A stretch of DNA of 64,000 nucleotides from Microcebus murinus (lineage: Eukaryota; Chordata; Mammalia; Primates; Cheirogaleidae): contig NC_134106.1 in NCBI RefSeq assembly GCF_040939455.1, forward strand, positions 83,645,001-83,709,000, in the 5' to 3' direction. Below the pieces are notes generated by a model, which did no database searches, had not been told where the DNA came from, and was given only the letters and a program-made list of their open reading frames with translations. A program made the translations under genes and the position numbers. How positions within the stretch are numbered: the first letter of the stretch is position 1; each line of letters opens with the position of its first letter. Of this stretch, positions 46,617-58,540 are shown one piece after another.

Positions 46617-47589
46617 TCTATCCATGTTTGACACTCTCCCTGCTCCATGCTGACTCATGCACACAGCCCTGTGGGTGGACGAGATATGAGGGAGGGTGGC
46701 CACCCGACATTCGCCCCCCATGGCAGACTCTTATGTGAAGGGACACCATCTGCAGGCTGGGCTGTGGCCAGCACTCCGGGCTGTGGTCAGGATGGGGCAG
46801 GCCAGGGAGAAGTGCCCACAGATTGGCATGGTCTGTCTTTCATAGCATCATAGAGGAAAAGCAGATAGATACTTCTTGGCCTTTGTTTTCAAAAACTTGG
46901 AGACCAAAACCAAAAGACAGAGGTCTGGAACAGGCATTTTGATTCAATTTGGGAAGTATGTACTAAGCCCCTACTAGGAACCAGGCCCTGGCAGGCACGA
47001 GGATGGAACAGATTATGGAAACTCACAGATGGCTGTGAGCTCCAGCAGTTGGTCCCTGGCTGCCGGCCTGGGTGAAGGCATGCCATCATGGCCAGTGTCT
47101 CTTGGAGAATCTCAGCACTCCAAGGCCTATGACCTCAGGCATTTTGTTTGTGGCTCGTGAAATCTCCATGTTCATCTGTCAGTGCTGTTCATTTATTTTT
47201 TCCAATAAGTATCCATCGATATTTTTCCATGTGTCAAGCATTACGCTACATCTTGGAGCCTCCACCCTGCACAAAATCAGAAGAACTTCACCTCCAGGAG
47301 CCTGCAGCGTATTGTGTGCTATAGTCATAGCCTGGGGTTCTTACCTTGAACCTGAAGCACCTTTCTCTCCTGGTCACCGTAGATGCCATTTATCACTGCT
47401 GCCACCATGGTCATCTTTGGGAGAGTCACTACCACTACAGCCTCTTGCTCTGGGGAAGGCAGCCTTAATCTTTATGTGAACCTGGTTCTGCGGCTTCCGG
47501 AGCCTACCAGAGCTGAGCTGAGTACGGGATGGGATGGTTCACCCAGCCAGCCACCCGCGTGTAGCACCCACCCTCTGCTGAACCCAGCG
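46617..47589. other. Intergenic, mostly unique sequence
   Basis: A possible L2 fragment lies at about 46940-47010 (aagtatgtactaagccccta, ccaggccctggcaggcacga). No gene. Confidence 0.4.
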
Positions 47590-47602
47590 CTGCTGAGTTC
47601 TT

Positions 47603-47655
47603 TTTTTTTTTTTTTTTTTTTTATTTTTTTTTTTCAAGGTTTATGCTGTGTTAGA
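47603..47655 (-). mobile_element. Tiny retroposed RNA fragment with 13-bp target duplication
   Basis: A poly(T) run with one A, then caaggtttatgctgtgttag, is flanked by perfect direct repeats CTGCTGAGTTCTT (47590-47602 and 47656-47668). On the minus strand this is about 21 nt of RNA 3' end plus a poly(A) tail, a severely 5'-truncated L1-mediated insertion. The source RNA is not identified. Confidence 0.85.
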
Positions 47656-47668
47656 CTGCTGAGTTCTT

Positions 47669-48470
47669 GCTTCTCATCTATTCCGAGGGCCAGCGAGGCC
47701 CACCTTTTTCTACCTTCCTTCTGTCCCACCTAGCTTGATTGCTGCTGGGGCTGCCTTTTCCTCCTCGCCCTCCCCAAGTTGAGAAGACATCAGGGGCCCT
47801 GGATGGGAGAACTAGGTCTCCCCCTCCCCCCACCCCCCACAGGTTTTCTCTCCCTGGGGCAGTAGATTGCAGGACAGAGGAAGACAGCCAGAGGAGGACA
47901 GCAGGGGTAGGAGGAGGCACATTCATTGCTGGGGCGGGAAGCCCAGAGAAAACAAAGCCTCAGGAAGAAGAGTGAGTACCAAGGGAAGCCCTGTTTTTCT
48001 GTACTGGGAAGTCCTCAATGCAGAACCAGTGTGTGTCAGGTGCAGAGGGTGAGTGCTTTATACGAAATATGTTGCCCACCAAGTGTCTATCTGCAGAAAC
48101 CAGAGGACAAGCCCAGCCTAGTTTGCAAGTGAATACCTTTCTTTGCCTACGCACTCCATTTGTTACTGCTGAACCTCTACATAAACATTCCTTCCGCACT
48201 TCCCAGAATAATAAACAGGCAAGAATGGCTGCATAAACGTCCAGTAGTATAAATACATCTATGAACAGCTCTGGAAAGTGTCAACCTAAAAAATAGCACC
48301 ACCATTTGTTGGTGTACAGAATCCAGGCACCTCTTCATTTTGAACTTGGCTTATGCTGAACTAGTTTGGGTGTTGAAATGAATCAAATTACCCTGTCAGG
48401 GAACTAACCCAATAATGACTGAAATGTCAGTATCATGTTAAGGGTATGATCTTTCCATAATCAGGGCAGA
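47669..48470. other. Intergenic, unique sequence
   Basis: No gene or repeat recognised. Confidence 0.4.
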
Positions 48471-48471
48471 C

Positions 48472-49757
48472 ACAATCCCAAACGTCATAACCCCGAATGT
48501 TGAAATCCTGAAAGATCAAAATCCCTAAGTTCTAAAACCTCAAAAATCACAATCCTGAAAGATCAAAATCTGGAAAATATGATTCTAGAAAAAAATTTTA
48601 GAAATTTTAAAAGACATTTTCTTTACTTTTTAACAGGTGAATTATTTGAGAAACATAAAAATATGACAGAACACTTCATAGGCCACTTTATACAATAAAA
48701 TAGGCAACAATGATATACATATTTTTGAAAGCATAAACACTCAGATATACTAATGGCAAGTATAACAATTATGAACAGTTGAACTGTATTCATAAATAAA
48801 TCATGTTTATAACTGTGGTCATCTGAAATACCGTGACAGACAACCAAATCTTTTGATGAAATTGATCAAAAACTATGATGGGTCACTGCCACATATGCAG
48901 CCACTCAAAGAGCTGAGAGCTCAAGAAATTTTATCTTCCACAAAAGCAAATATACAAAAAGGACATCCGTTTATCTAAGAAGTTTCAACGTTTTTATATA
49001 TACACACAGTGCATACACCGAAAGTCAGTGTTGTGATAACGCACTTTCATGAAGTCAAACTTGCAAAAAATGCACAAAACAAATTAGAAAAAGCTTTTAC
49101 ATGATTTATACATGGAGTATGGGAAATTATGTGAAGATGAAATATATAGCATAGCAAATTGTAAAAAATAATGCTGGCTGTTTAATAGTGTGTGTTGGGG
49201 GGGGGAAGCTAAAAGAAGAAAAAAACCCAAGAATGCCTCAAAAAAAAAAAAAAAACTAAAAAGAAAAATTGATACATGGAAAGTATATTACAGGCATAGA
49301 TTATGGGCAATTGCATGGAGGTAGTCCATAAAAGCAGGCAGACTTTCATGATCATTAAATATATGTTCAGGTCTCACATTATGTTGAATAGCTGCTTTTT
49401 TTTTTCTCTTAGGGCATGGCTGTCCCTGGAGAATACATTCACATTCATTTTCTATGTGGCGCTGCTCATTTTGAAATTCTTCTATGATTCAATATATACT
49501 GACAAGAGCATTCCGTATTCAATTTTCCCACCTTCTGTGCTATGCTTCTATGTTTTGGGCACGCAGAAATCCATCCATTCCGCATGCAGCCATGTGCAGA
49601 CCACAGATTTGGCAGCAACAATCATGGCGATCGAACAGCAACTCCATTGCCTAGGTGTCTTATCTTAGATGCTAGGAATTTTTGACTTTAGGAATTTGGC
49701 TTTAGAGATTTTGATCTTTAGGCATTTCAACACTTGGGATTGTGGCGTTCAGGACTG
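48472..49757. mobile_element. Nonautonomous DNA transposon with long terminal inverted repeats (MULE/Ricksha-like, tentative)
   Basis: The left end (acaatcccaaacgtcataac, then ttgaaatcctgaaagatcaa aatccctaa) is matched by the reverse complement of the right end (acagtcctgaacgccacaat, then ttgaaatgcctaaagatcaa aatctctaa). The inverted repeats are about 70-90 bp and the element about 1.29 kb. The interior has no transposase frame. Long inverted ends recall MuDR-type elements such as Ricksha; that name is from memory. Confidence 0.75.
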
Positions 49758-49759
49758 TA

Positions 49760-51215
49760 ATGTCTTTTGGAGTTATGTCAGCACCTCGTGCTCAGCTATC
49801 ACACTTACAGCAGGAAAGCAAGGTGTGCTGGAGACTTTGCAGTTAAGATCCCCTGGATTCAACAAGTCATTGTGCTTCAGGTCACACGCTAAAAGTACAA
49901 ACACAAAACATGCAACACAATAGCATGCCACCAGGCCAGTGTCACTCCCCTCATTCTGGTTACTGTATACCCTATTTTCTCTCCCTGAAATCCCGATCAA
50001 ATCTACTCTCAAGAGTCCTCATCCACATCAATTCACATTCTTGATAGCAGCTGAGTGAGTCCCTGCCGTAAGTGATTTGTACTCTAGTAGAGATCAGTAT
50101 TTTCAGTCAGAAGGATGTAACATGAACTGGTGATATGTCAAGCCTCAATTAGGAGCTGAGGAAGAATTTGGAGTGGACCCTGCTAGTCTCTGAGTATATA
50201 CATGAAGCCCCTCCCAGATGTGCCCCATCTGTTGCTATAAATAATGAGCTGTGATCGGGTCAACAAGACCATAATTTTATGGCCATTTACAACTACCACG
50301 TGGTGGATCATTGGAAAAGCCTAACCCTTCCTGGAGAGGTGAAGATGAAATTTCTGGAGCAGAAGGGCCCCTGGACGTCTCTGTTTGCTGCTCGCCACTG
50401 GCCCTTGCTGTGTGCCCAGGTGGCTGATGTGAACCAGTATTGAAGGACCGAAGGCTTCCTTTGCTCTCTGGCTTCTGATTGGGTTTAGCCAACATCAGGA
50501 CCCGGCTGGAGATCGGATGCAGGAGGAGAGTGAGGTCAGGTCCTCAGGCACTCAGTTCCTCCCTGCAGGGCTTCTGCAGGCTGGCTGTGTCCCCCCAACC
50601 CGAGGAAGGCCACAGGGTTGGTCAGGAGCCCTCTCCATTTGGAGCCACTCTATCTGTCCTGAAGGCCAAGGGTGTCATGACTCTCACAGCCGCCAGCTCC
50701 AGGATCCTGCACTATCCCTTGCTGGTTCTCTAAATGCTGCCCATACCTTTGTCCCTTGGTTAGAACTCTCCTCCAATTATCTAGGTTGGATGTGGCATCT
50801 CTTTCATGCTTGGAACCTGACTGGTGCAGAGAGGAAACACCAAGTGTCTCCAGGGGCAGGTAGAGACAGAGAATTTGTCCCACACATCATCCACAGCCCT
50901 CTGCCCACTAGGCTATGAATGAAAGGGGAGGAGTCTGGATCTCTGAGGGGCATAGCCAGGAGATTGCCTTAGGCAGCAGGATTGTCTGGCACCCACAGTG
51001 TGGGCACCACCTATGCCTTTACATTCTGTCGCAGTGCAGTTTGGGTGTGGAGAACCCAGTAAAGCCAGGAGGAGAATTTTCTACTGTGCTGGTGGAGTGG
51101 GTGCCCAGATCCCTAACTAAGTGATTTTTAAGGGAAATAGAGAAATTGATGTTTCCTGCATACTTGCATTTCTAGACTGAGATACACACCTGCTTTAATA
51201 ACAATAGCCACCATT
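49760..51215. other. Intergenic, unclassified; possible old repeat at 50100-50880
   Basis: Segments such as ttgggtttagccaacatcag followed by gaggagagtgaggtcaggtc, and 'actatcccttgctggttctc', look familiar as an ancient repeat. I cannot name it. No gene. Confidence 0.35.
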
Positions 51216-51275
51216 TTTTTTTTTTTTTTTTGAGCTCTTACCATGTGTGAGGGACTATCCCAGGAGGTGCAGTTA
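51216..51275 (+). repeat. Poly(T) plus MIR-like fragment
   Basis: A T run followed by gagctcttaccatgtgtgag and ggactatcccagg resembles the MIR-type gagcacttactatgtgccag motif. Confidence 0.45.
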
Positions 51276-52165
51276 GCACATGGGAGGGCAGGCCTCGAAA
51301 CCCATGTCAGTTAACCATGGGATCCTGTTTTTCAATACCATGGTCCTTGTCCCCTTCTCTCAATGGATATGTAGAGCATGCAAAGATTTGGGCGGTAAAA
51401 TAGTTTTTGGGGCGCATAGCGTAAATGCCCTGTATTATTATTATACAGTTGCTCCACTCTTCATTTGTTTGCTCTTCTCCCTGCAGAGATAAAGATGAGG
51501 AGGACAGGCAGGGGACCTCTTGGTAGCAGGAGGCTGAGAGTCTGAAGGCAAACCCAGTGGTCCCTCAAGACAGAGAAGGTTAGATGGTGTGCAGGTGCTA
51601 CCCAAGATGCTGAAACCTCTTGTTTCCTTGAGTGCCAGTTGGTATCCTCAAGAGCGCAACATCTAAAGGTAGACTCATGAAAAGACAAAAAAGACAGATG
51701 GGATAGACAGTCATCCCCCAGATGGGGTGGTCTTTGGCAGGCAGATCCTTTTCCCTACCAAGCCTAGACTTCACTTCTGTTCACTCTCATGTTCATAAAC
51801 ACAGAAACTGAAGAGCACAAAGAGAGAGAGAGGAAAAGAATCATTCGCTGTCCTTTTCCTGCATTATCAGATGAGCTGGGTCCCCATTCCTTTCCCAGGT
51901 CACTAAAGTGCTGGTGGATTCTGCTCTGATGGCAGTAACATCAAGAGGCAGTTTCTCCCCTCTCAGCTCTCCCAGTGTAGACTACACTAAGTCTTCCTCG
52001 AGGCCAGGGGAAGTGTCACCTGATTTCGAAAGACCCAAGTATGCAACTGATTGTAAGGCAAGATTGTTTTATGAATCTCTGAAAGCACAACTCTCCTGAC
52101 TCATTTTGCACTTGCAAAATTGTCCTAAATGCTTGAAATTATGGATACACATTTAGGAGAAAGTT
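51276..52165. other. Intergenic, unique sequence
   Basis: No gene or clear repeat recognised. Confidence 0.4.
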
Positions 52166-52169
52166 GCAA

Positions 52170-52645
52170 GATAAATATGTATTTTTAAATTTCAAAATAT
52201 TATGGGCTACAAATGTTTTTGGTTACATATCAATTACATATCAGTTACATATCATAAATATCAACTTTGTTATCCTCGAGAAAGGATTATAAGTGTGCCC
52301 ATCACCCAGATAGTGTTCATTGCACCTGTTAGGTAGGTTTTTGTCCCTCCCCTCCTCCCCTTCTCCCCACTGCTTGATTTCCACTGAATTTTACTTGCTT
52401 CTATGCACATGTGTGTTCATCAGTTAGTTCCCATGTAATAGCAAGTCCACGTGCTCTTTGTTTTTCCATTCTTTAGATACTTTACTTAGGATAATGGTCT
52501 TCAGTTCCATCCAAATTGTTGCAAAAGACCTTAATTCATCCCTCTTCATGGTTAATTAGTATTACACGGTATACATATACCACGTTTTATTAATCCACTC
52601 ATGACTTGATGGGCACTTGGGTTGAGTCCACATCTTTGCAAAATT
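52170..52645 (-). repeat. L1 LINE 3' end, strepsirrhine-type
   Basis: Plus-strand text runs from an A-tail complement (tttttaaatttcaaaatatt atgggctacaaatg) through cacccagatagtgttcattg and the antisense L1 signature 'cagttccatccaaattgttg' to a TTTATTAATCCACTCATGAC-like block. This is the reverse of an L1 3'UTR. Confidence 0.8.
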
Positions 52646-52649
52646 ATAT

Positions 52650-53130
52650 ATTTTTTAAAATTAAAAGTTTTTATTGTAGTAAGATAAATTTGATCTAAAG
52701 GGGACCATTTTGGCCATTTCAAATGTACAGTTCAGTAGCATTAAGTATATTCACATTGTTGTGCAACCATCACCACTGACTATCTCAAAAACTCTTTTTA
52801 TCTTCCCAAACTGAAACTCTGTCCCCATTAAACAACAACTACCCATTTCCTCCTCCCTCACCAGCCCCTAGCATTCTACTTTCTGTCTCTATGAGTTTAA
52901 TTACTCCAGGTACCTCAAATAAGTGGATTCATACAGTACTTGCCCTTTAGTGACTGGTTTATTTCACTCAACATAATATCCTCAAGGTTTGTCCATATTA
53001 TAGCATCTGTCAGAATTTCCTTCCTTGGTAAGGTTGAATTTTATTCCATTGTATGGATAGACCACATTTTCTTTATCCTTTTACCAATGGATGGACACTT
53101 GCATTGTACAAGGTAAATAGCTGCTTTCTT
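52650..53130 (-). repeat. L1M (older) LINE 3' end
   Basis: The antisense L1 3'UTR is seen: aatgtacagttcagtagcat taagtatattcac, ttgtgcaaccatcaccactg, tttatttcactcaacataat and tattccattgtatggataga. It adjoins the younger L1 at 52170-52645. Confidence 0.82.
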
Positions 53131-53419
53131 CATTAAAATCACCATATACGCTTTAGAATAAGTTATGCAAAAACACAATATGAGGATCAAAAAAAAAAAT
53201 CTGCCTTGTGGCTCAGTTAGGAGAAATGTCAGCAGGGTGGGTGTGCTCATGAGGTAGATGTGTACCCCAGTCTAGAAATGTGGGTATTTGGGAAATGTCG
53301 CTATTTCTTTGTCTCCAGCACTATTTAGGGAGCATATGCCAGTCTGTTTAAAGATGCACTGTGGAAAGCATTATCTCGAAAGACTGCCTCCGTAAACACA
53401 CTGGAAGCTGAGTTGAGAT

Positions 53420-53960
53420 GGTTATCTGTTCACCCCAAGGCGGATGTGGAGTGGCCCCCACCATGCCTCGCCCTGTGGGGAGAAGCCACATCCTCTCCCA
53501 GGGAGCCCCCCACCGTCACCAGCTCTGTGCAAGCCTGTGGAGAAGGAAGGCTGGGACCCAGGCTTGGGCCTCCTGGCCCTCAGGTCCATGTCTCTGCCCT
53601 TCCGTGCCTGCTGGGGGCCACATGGCCAGGGCACACTGCCCGCAGGCCCCAGTCGCAGCTCCAGGGCTGGGCTGGAGGGACGTGGGGAGCCGGCAGCCAG
53701 GCGTTCCTCCCGCTCTGCGAGGGCTGTGTCTGGCGCAGCTGGGGCCCTTGCCACAGCTTCTGTTAGGGACCTTAGCTCCTGTGCCACCACCGGCAGGGAC
53801 TCCCTCCTCACCCCACCCCACGTGGGCCTCTCAGCTCCTCCCTCGCACGTATACCCAGTTCCCTGCATTAAATTCCCTCTGTTGAAATTACTTGGAGTAT
53901 ATTCAGTTTCCCTCTTTCGACCTTTTGACTGTTTCCAGAGGTTGACAGATTTTTATGTTA
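53420..53960 (+). repeat. GC-rich old LTR-like sequence (tentative)
   Basis: The end segment 'cccagttccctgcattaaat' tccctctgttgaaattactt resembles the R/U5 part of an ERV LTR. The GC-rich body gives several overlapping open frames, which argues against any single one being coding. Confidence 0.4.
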
Positions 53961-54765
53961 CTGAAAGTCTCACTGTATATAAAGTTTTGAACAAATTAAC
54001 TAAAAATATAATCCTATCCTCTGAGTTGACCTATTTTATCTTTTCACTTTGGAGTGAGCCCAAGACCAGGAGAGAAATGCTTTGAGAAGGGGAACTCCTT
54101 ACTCAGCCAAAATCAGTGAATAGGACTTTGCAGAGAAAATTGGCTAAATATGTTCTAAGTTAGGGAAGAAGGGGCTTTGACTAAATTGGGAGAGCCCACT
54201 GTAAGGGATAGCAGCAAAGAGGACATGGAAATTGGAGTATAACTATACTTACTAGCCATTCATTTAATTAATCACTTTGATGGGTATAGTCATTAGAAAA
54301 AACCTATTGGAGGAGAAAGTGTATTCAATTTAATACACTTTATTAAATTTATTAAAGTTAGTGATAATAAAATGGGTTAAATCAGTGAGCTAAGGGGACT
54401 GCTTATCTGTCAGCAGGAGAGCCCAGAGATGGGCCAGGCAGTTGAGGGTGAAGGACTCTAGCGCCCAGGCCAGTCCCCAGGGCTTTCTTCCATGTACCCA
54501 GGGTCCATGTACATGGGCAAGGTGGACTCATAACATCTACTGATTCATAGCACTGTCACTCATGAGAGCCAGAGCTACGACCCATGTCGAGCATCCAAGA
54601 CTTCCTGACCACACAAGCTTGGTGCATTTTCTGCTGCCCCACCTCCTATGGTTTCACAATGAGGCCACCAATAGGCAAATAAGGTGGATGTGGACAAGGG
54701 GTGGAGCAGCAGATGGCATAGCATGGGCTAGTTCCAGTGAACATCTGCAGAGAAATCTCACAGAT
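53961..54765. other. Intergenic, unique sequence
   Basis: No gene or clear repeat recognised. Confidence 0.4.
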
Positions 54766-54769
54766 AAAG

Positions 54770-55193
54770 GATGAGCTGTCACTGATGGGGAGAACTGTCA
54801 GGTGCTGGGACTTGGCCACTCACCACCTCCCCACCGCTCCACATCCCCTTGAGCCTGGCGCTGTGCAGGGCCGGTTGGAGGGCACGCTGCTGGGGCCAGA
54901 TCCCATGTGCTGCCGCCTGCTGTCCCAGCCTGTGCTCTGGCTGAGCTGGCTGCGCAATCTTTTGGACCCCACTGTTGCTGATTGGATGTTAAAGCTTGTT
55001 GCTGATTGGACGCTTTTTGAATCCTACCAAGGGTATAAAAACTGGAGGAGAGCAAGGAAGTGGGGTCCGAAGTCAGAAGTCGGTTGAGTCTGCTGGAAGA
55101 ATAAAGGTGGTTCTCTGAGTCTTCGAGTGCCACTTGGTTCTTTCCCTGGTCACAGCTGTTACCCTGGCTGTTCCTTCCACAAGAGCTGTAACA
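54770..55193 (+). repeat. Putative solo LTR with intact promoter-like layout
   Basis: It has two tandem GCTGATTGGA inverted CCAAT boxes (about 54976 and 55001), a GGTATAAAAACTGGAGG TATA box (about 55030), an AATAAAGG polyadenylation signal (about 55101) and an end CTGTAACA. This is the order of a retroviral U3-R-U5. The 5' boundary and target duplication are not resolved. Confidence 0.65.
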
Positions 55194-55537
55194 CTAGCTG
55201 TACACCTTGCTGCAACATCATAAGGAGGTCCTGGGCTGTAAGTGGGGCCGATTTCACCAAAGGAGTGAGTTCCACTCACAGGATAGAATCTCCAAGTGAG
55301 CAGCAGAACAGGGAGGTGGGGCCATGCACACCTTTGTAGCTGGAGGAAGCTGGGTGTGTTCAGTTTGGAAAAACTGCTCAGGTGGCTCTGAGGAATCCCT
55401 GACCCTACTTCCAATCTCTCCATCTGACAACTACCCTCAAAGAGATGAAGATCATTTTTGTTCGTTCCTTGATCAGAACTTGCCACAGGAATATTATTGA
55501 AGCTTTACTCTATCCACCAATAATGTACTTTGAGTTT

Positions 55538-55587
55538 TGTTCATTCATTCATTCATTCATTCATTCATTCATTCATTCATTCATTCA
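55538..55587 (+). repeat. (ATTC)n microsatellite
   Basis: About 12 tandem ATTC units followed by an AACAAACCCTTATAGACTGCC-like L2/MIR-type sequence. Confidence 0.93.
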
Positions 55588-55908
55588 ACAAACCCTTATA
55601 GACTGCCTCTTAAGTGAGAGGTGCAATGCTGTTGCACACAACTCTAGGTATTCAGTTCTCACAGAGGCTTCTCAGTACCTTAACCACTTCAGTATGGGGC
55701 CCATCAGCAGCGAAACCTTGCCCACAGCCGGCTCTCATAGTCCGCACGATAGTTTGTGCTGTGCATTGACGACAAATCCATTTTGCTCTTGTGTGATGAG
55801 GAAAGCTTTAAAGCGCTGAAAGCTTATTTTACTTTACAGGCAGCTTTACTTGTAATGCAAATCAGAATAGGTAACATATACATATATGTTTTTATTGCGT
55901 TATTTTTA

Positions 55909-56249
55909 TTTTTTATTTATTTATTTTTTTTTGAGACAGAGTTTCGCTTTGTTGTCCAGGCTAGAGTGAGTGCCGTGGCGTCAGCCTAGCTCACAGCAAC
56001 CTCAAACTCCTGGGCTCGAGTGATCCTTCTGCCTCAGCCTCCCGGGTAGCTGGGACTACAGGCATGCGCCACCATGCCCGGCTAATTTTTTTATATATAT
56101 ATATATATCAGTTGGCCAATTAATTTCTTTCTATTTATAGTAGAGACGGGGTCTCGCTCAGGCTGGTTTTGAACTCCTGACCTCGAGCAATCCGCCCGCC
56201 TCGGCCTCCCAAGAGCTAGGATTACAGGCGTGAGCCACAGCGCCCGGCC
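55909..56249 (-). mobile_element. Lemur-type dimeric Alu SINE
   Basis: It is the reverse complement of a full Alu, including the linker (ccaattaatttctttctatt) and TA run. The direct repeat TATTGCGTTATTTTTA is found at 55893-55908 and 56250-56265. CpG sites are well kept, so the insertion is young. Confidence 0.93.
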
Positions 56250-56265
56250 TATTGCGTTATTTTTA

Positions 56266-57015
56266 AATGTTCACAATTTTATTTTGATAAATGAAAAATT
56301 AGAAAAGTCAATTCAATAAAACTTGATGCTCGGCTGTGTGCCTTCATTTGTGGCTGCCGACTATAGTTGACGCTCGTACCGAAGTGGTTAAAAAACCATT
56401 CCTTCTGCCATATTAAGGGAAGATTTACAGATGAAATCCATGTTTAGTGATTCAATCCTGACCCCCAATTGATCTTTAATCATCCCTGTTTTATCTTTAG
56501 CCAGTCTTTAGTTTTGTGTAGTAGAATTAAAAATTTGGGTCTAAAACAGTTTGGTAACCCTTGTCTCCTGTAGATGAAATTGTTACAAGTAAACAAACAA
56601 AACTTCCGGTAGCTTTAAAGTCCCAGAAGGGGTTAACTTTTCAGACTGCGGTCACTGGGCACAATTGAAGACATGTGGACCCAAGTGGGAACAGTGTCTT
56701 GGAAGCACAGCCGCACAGCTGTTGCTGCGATAACTAATGTTTATTTTCTGTGATCATGTCAAAGTTGCTCCTGGCACCAAACTGGTAACCCAAGCCCTGG
56801 CACTGGCCCGGCCAAGTGCTGATGGAGAGCTTCTCTAACTATGGTGAGAGGGATGGGTTGATTTTGAGCCCTTTAGCACTATGAAGAGAATTTAGGAGTT
56901 GGGTGGAAACTGGTTGTGCAAACAAAGAGCAGGGTGAGTGTTAAGTTAACAAGGAAAACACATAGAATTTCTGAACTTGGAAGTTAGATGTCCTCCTAAT
57001 TGTCAAATGCTGAAA
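56266..57015. other. Intergenic, unique sequence
   Basis: No gene or clear repeat recognised. Confidence 0.4.
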
Positions 57016-57019
57016 CTCA

Positions 57020-58540
57020 CCCAGCGGGATATTTTCAGTACCTTGAGATAAAGGAAAACTTGGAAAATAAAAACCAGGCAGGAAAACATTGAATTGGACT
57101 ACATAAAAAGTAAATGGCATAAAATACCATATACAAGGGTTTAAAAGGCAAACACAAACTGGAGAAAATATTTATAACACATATGACAAAGTATCAATAT
57201 CACTAATATAGAGTTTTTATAGATTAATATAACAAAGGTAAACGAGCCAATAGAAAACTAGGTCAAGTACATAAAGCTGGTGGTAATTTACCAAAAAAGA
57301 TGTCAATGACTTTATTAAAATGTGCTCTCACTAGTTATAAAAGAAATGCAAAGAAAAACAATAGCAATATCAAGACGTCACTTTTTCCTCTTAGGTTGGT
57401 AAAAATTAGAAGTCAGTGGGACCCAATGCTGGTGACACTGGGGGCAAAGAGCAACTCTCGCGTCCTGTTGGTGGGAATATAAATAAAGATAGACTGCTGG
57501 AAGGCAAGTGTGATGGCTAATTTTATGTATCAAATTGTCTGAGCTATAAAGTGCCTAGATATTTGGTCCAACATTATTCTGGGTGCTTCTGTGGGAGTGT
57601 TTTTGGATGAGATTAGTATTTGAATTGGTAGACAGAGCAAAGGAGGGGCCCTCTCTAATGGGTGGGCCTTACCCAATCAGCTGAAGGTCTGAAGAGAACA
57701 AAAGGCTGCCCTGCCCCAAGTAAGAGACAGTTCTGCAGCCTGATAGTCTTCAAACTGGAACATAGGCTCTTCTTAGTTCTATAGCAGCCTGCTGGTCTGG
57801 TCTTTGAACTTGAAGATATCAGCTCTGCAGATTTTGGACTCAAGATTGTCAACAGTCTTCATAATTGCGTGAACAAATTCCTTATAATAAAAATCTCTAT
57901 GTATGTATATATATAGTACATATATATGTATATAGGTCTTCTTTTTCTCTCTCTATATGTATATATATCTAGAGAACCCTAGCATAACAGTTTAACAATG
58001 TCTGTTAAAATTTGAAATGAGCATGCCCCTTGATGTAGAAATCCATATTTAGAACTCTGTTCTGAGATGTTTGATATAATTATGAAAAGATTTAGATGCA
58101 AGGATTTTCATCACAGACTTACTGACGGTAGAATAAAATGGCAACAAACTAAATACTTACCTACAGAATTTTGCTTAAATAAATTACTATACATCAAAAC
58201 AATTTGACACTATTCAATCATTAAGATGAAACGGGGCTGTGTTTATTGACTTAGTAAAATGTCTGAAATGTACACTGTGTACAAAAAGCATATTATAAAG
58301 TGTCATGTATCATAGGATTCCACTGATGTAAATGGCATGTTATTTGTTGTGTGTTTATACAGCTACCATGGAGAGAACTTCCCAGAAACATGTTCAGCAT
58401 AATGTGAACATTAGACCCAGTGGGTCATTTGTGGGTGGTGGGAGATTGGGCAGTTTTCATTTTATACTGTATACTTTTCTGGATTATGTTTTACAATTAT
58501 TTACATAGTATGTATAATTTTTAATCAGAACAAAGGAAAG
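57020..58540 (+). repeat. L1M LINE 3' region, split by an LTR-like insertion
   Basis: The left part includes 'aaagaaatgcaaagaaaaac', aggttggtaaaaattagaag and ctgttggtgggaatataaat. The right part (from about 57992) resumes with gagcatgccccttgatgtag aaatcc and further L1M-like text to about 58540. The two parts join in the L1 order once the insert at 57508-57990 is removed. Confidence 0.75.
57508..57990 (+). repeat. LTR-like interspersed repeat, copy 3, nested in L1
   Basis: It starts TGTGATGGCTAATTTTATGT and ends TAGAGAACCCTAGCATAACA, with the TA-rich simple sequence typical of this family at 57895-57968. It is the best-defined of the three copies. Confidence 0.75.

Noticed and set aside
49303..49668. 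121-codon frame inside the inverted-repeat transposon
   Set aside because: No transposase motif or similarity I can recognise. The element looks nonautonomous.
53413..54085. Overlapping frames of 117-213 codons in a GC-rich patch
   Set aside because: Several frames on both strands are open simultaneously, low CpG, no domain, and an LTR-like end. Chance open frames are more likely.
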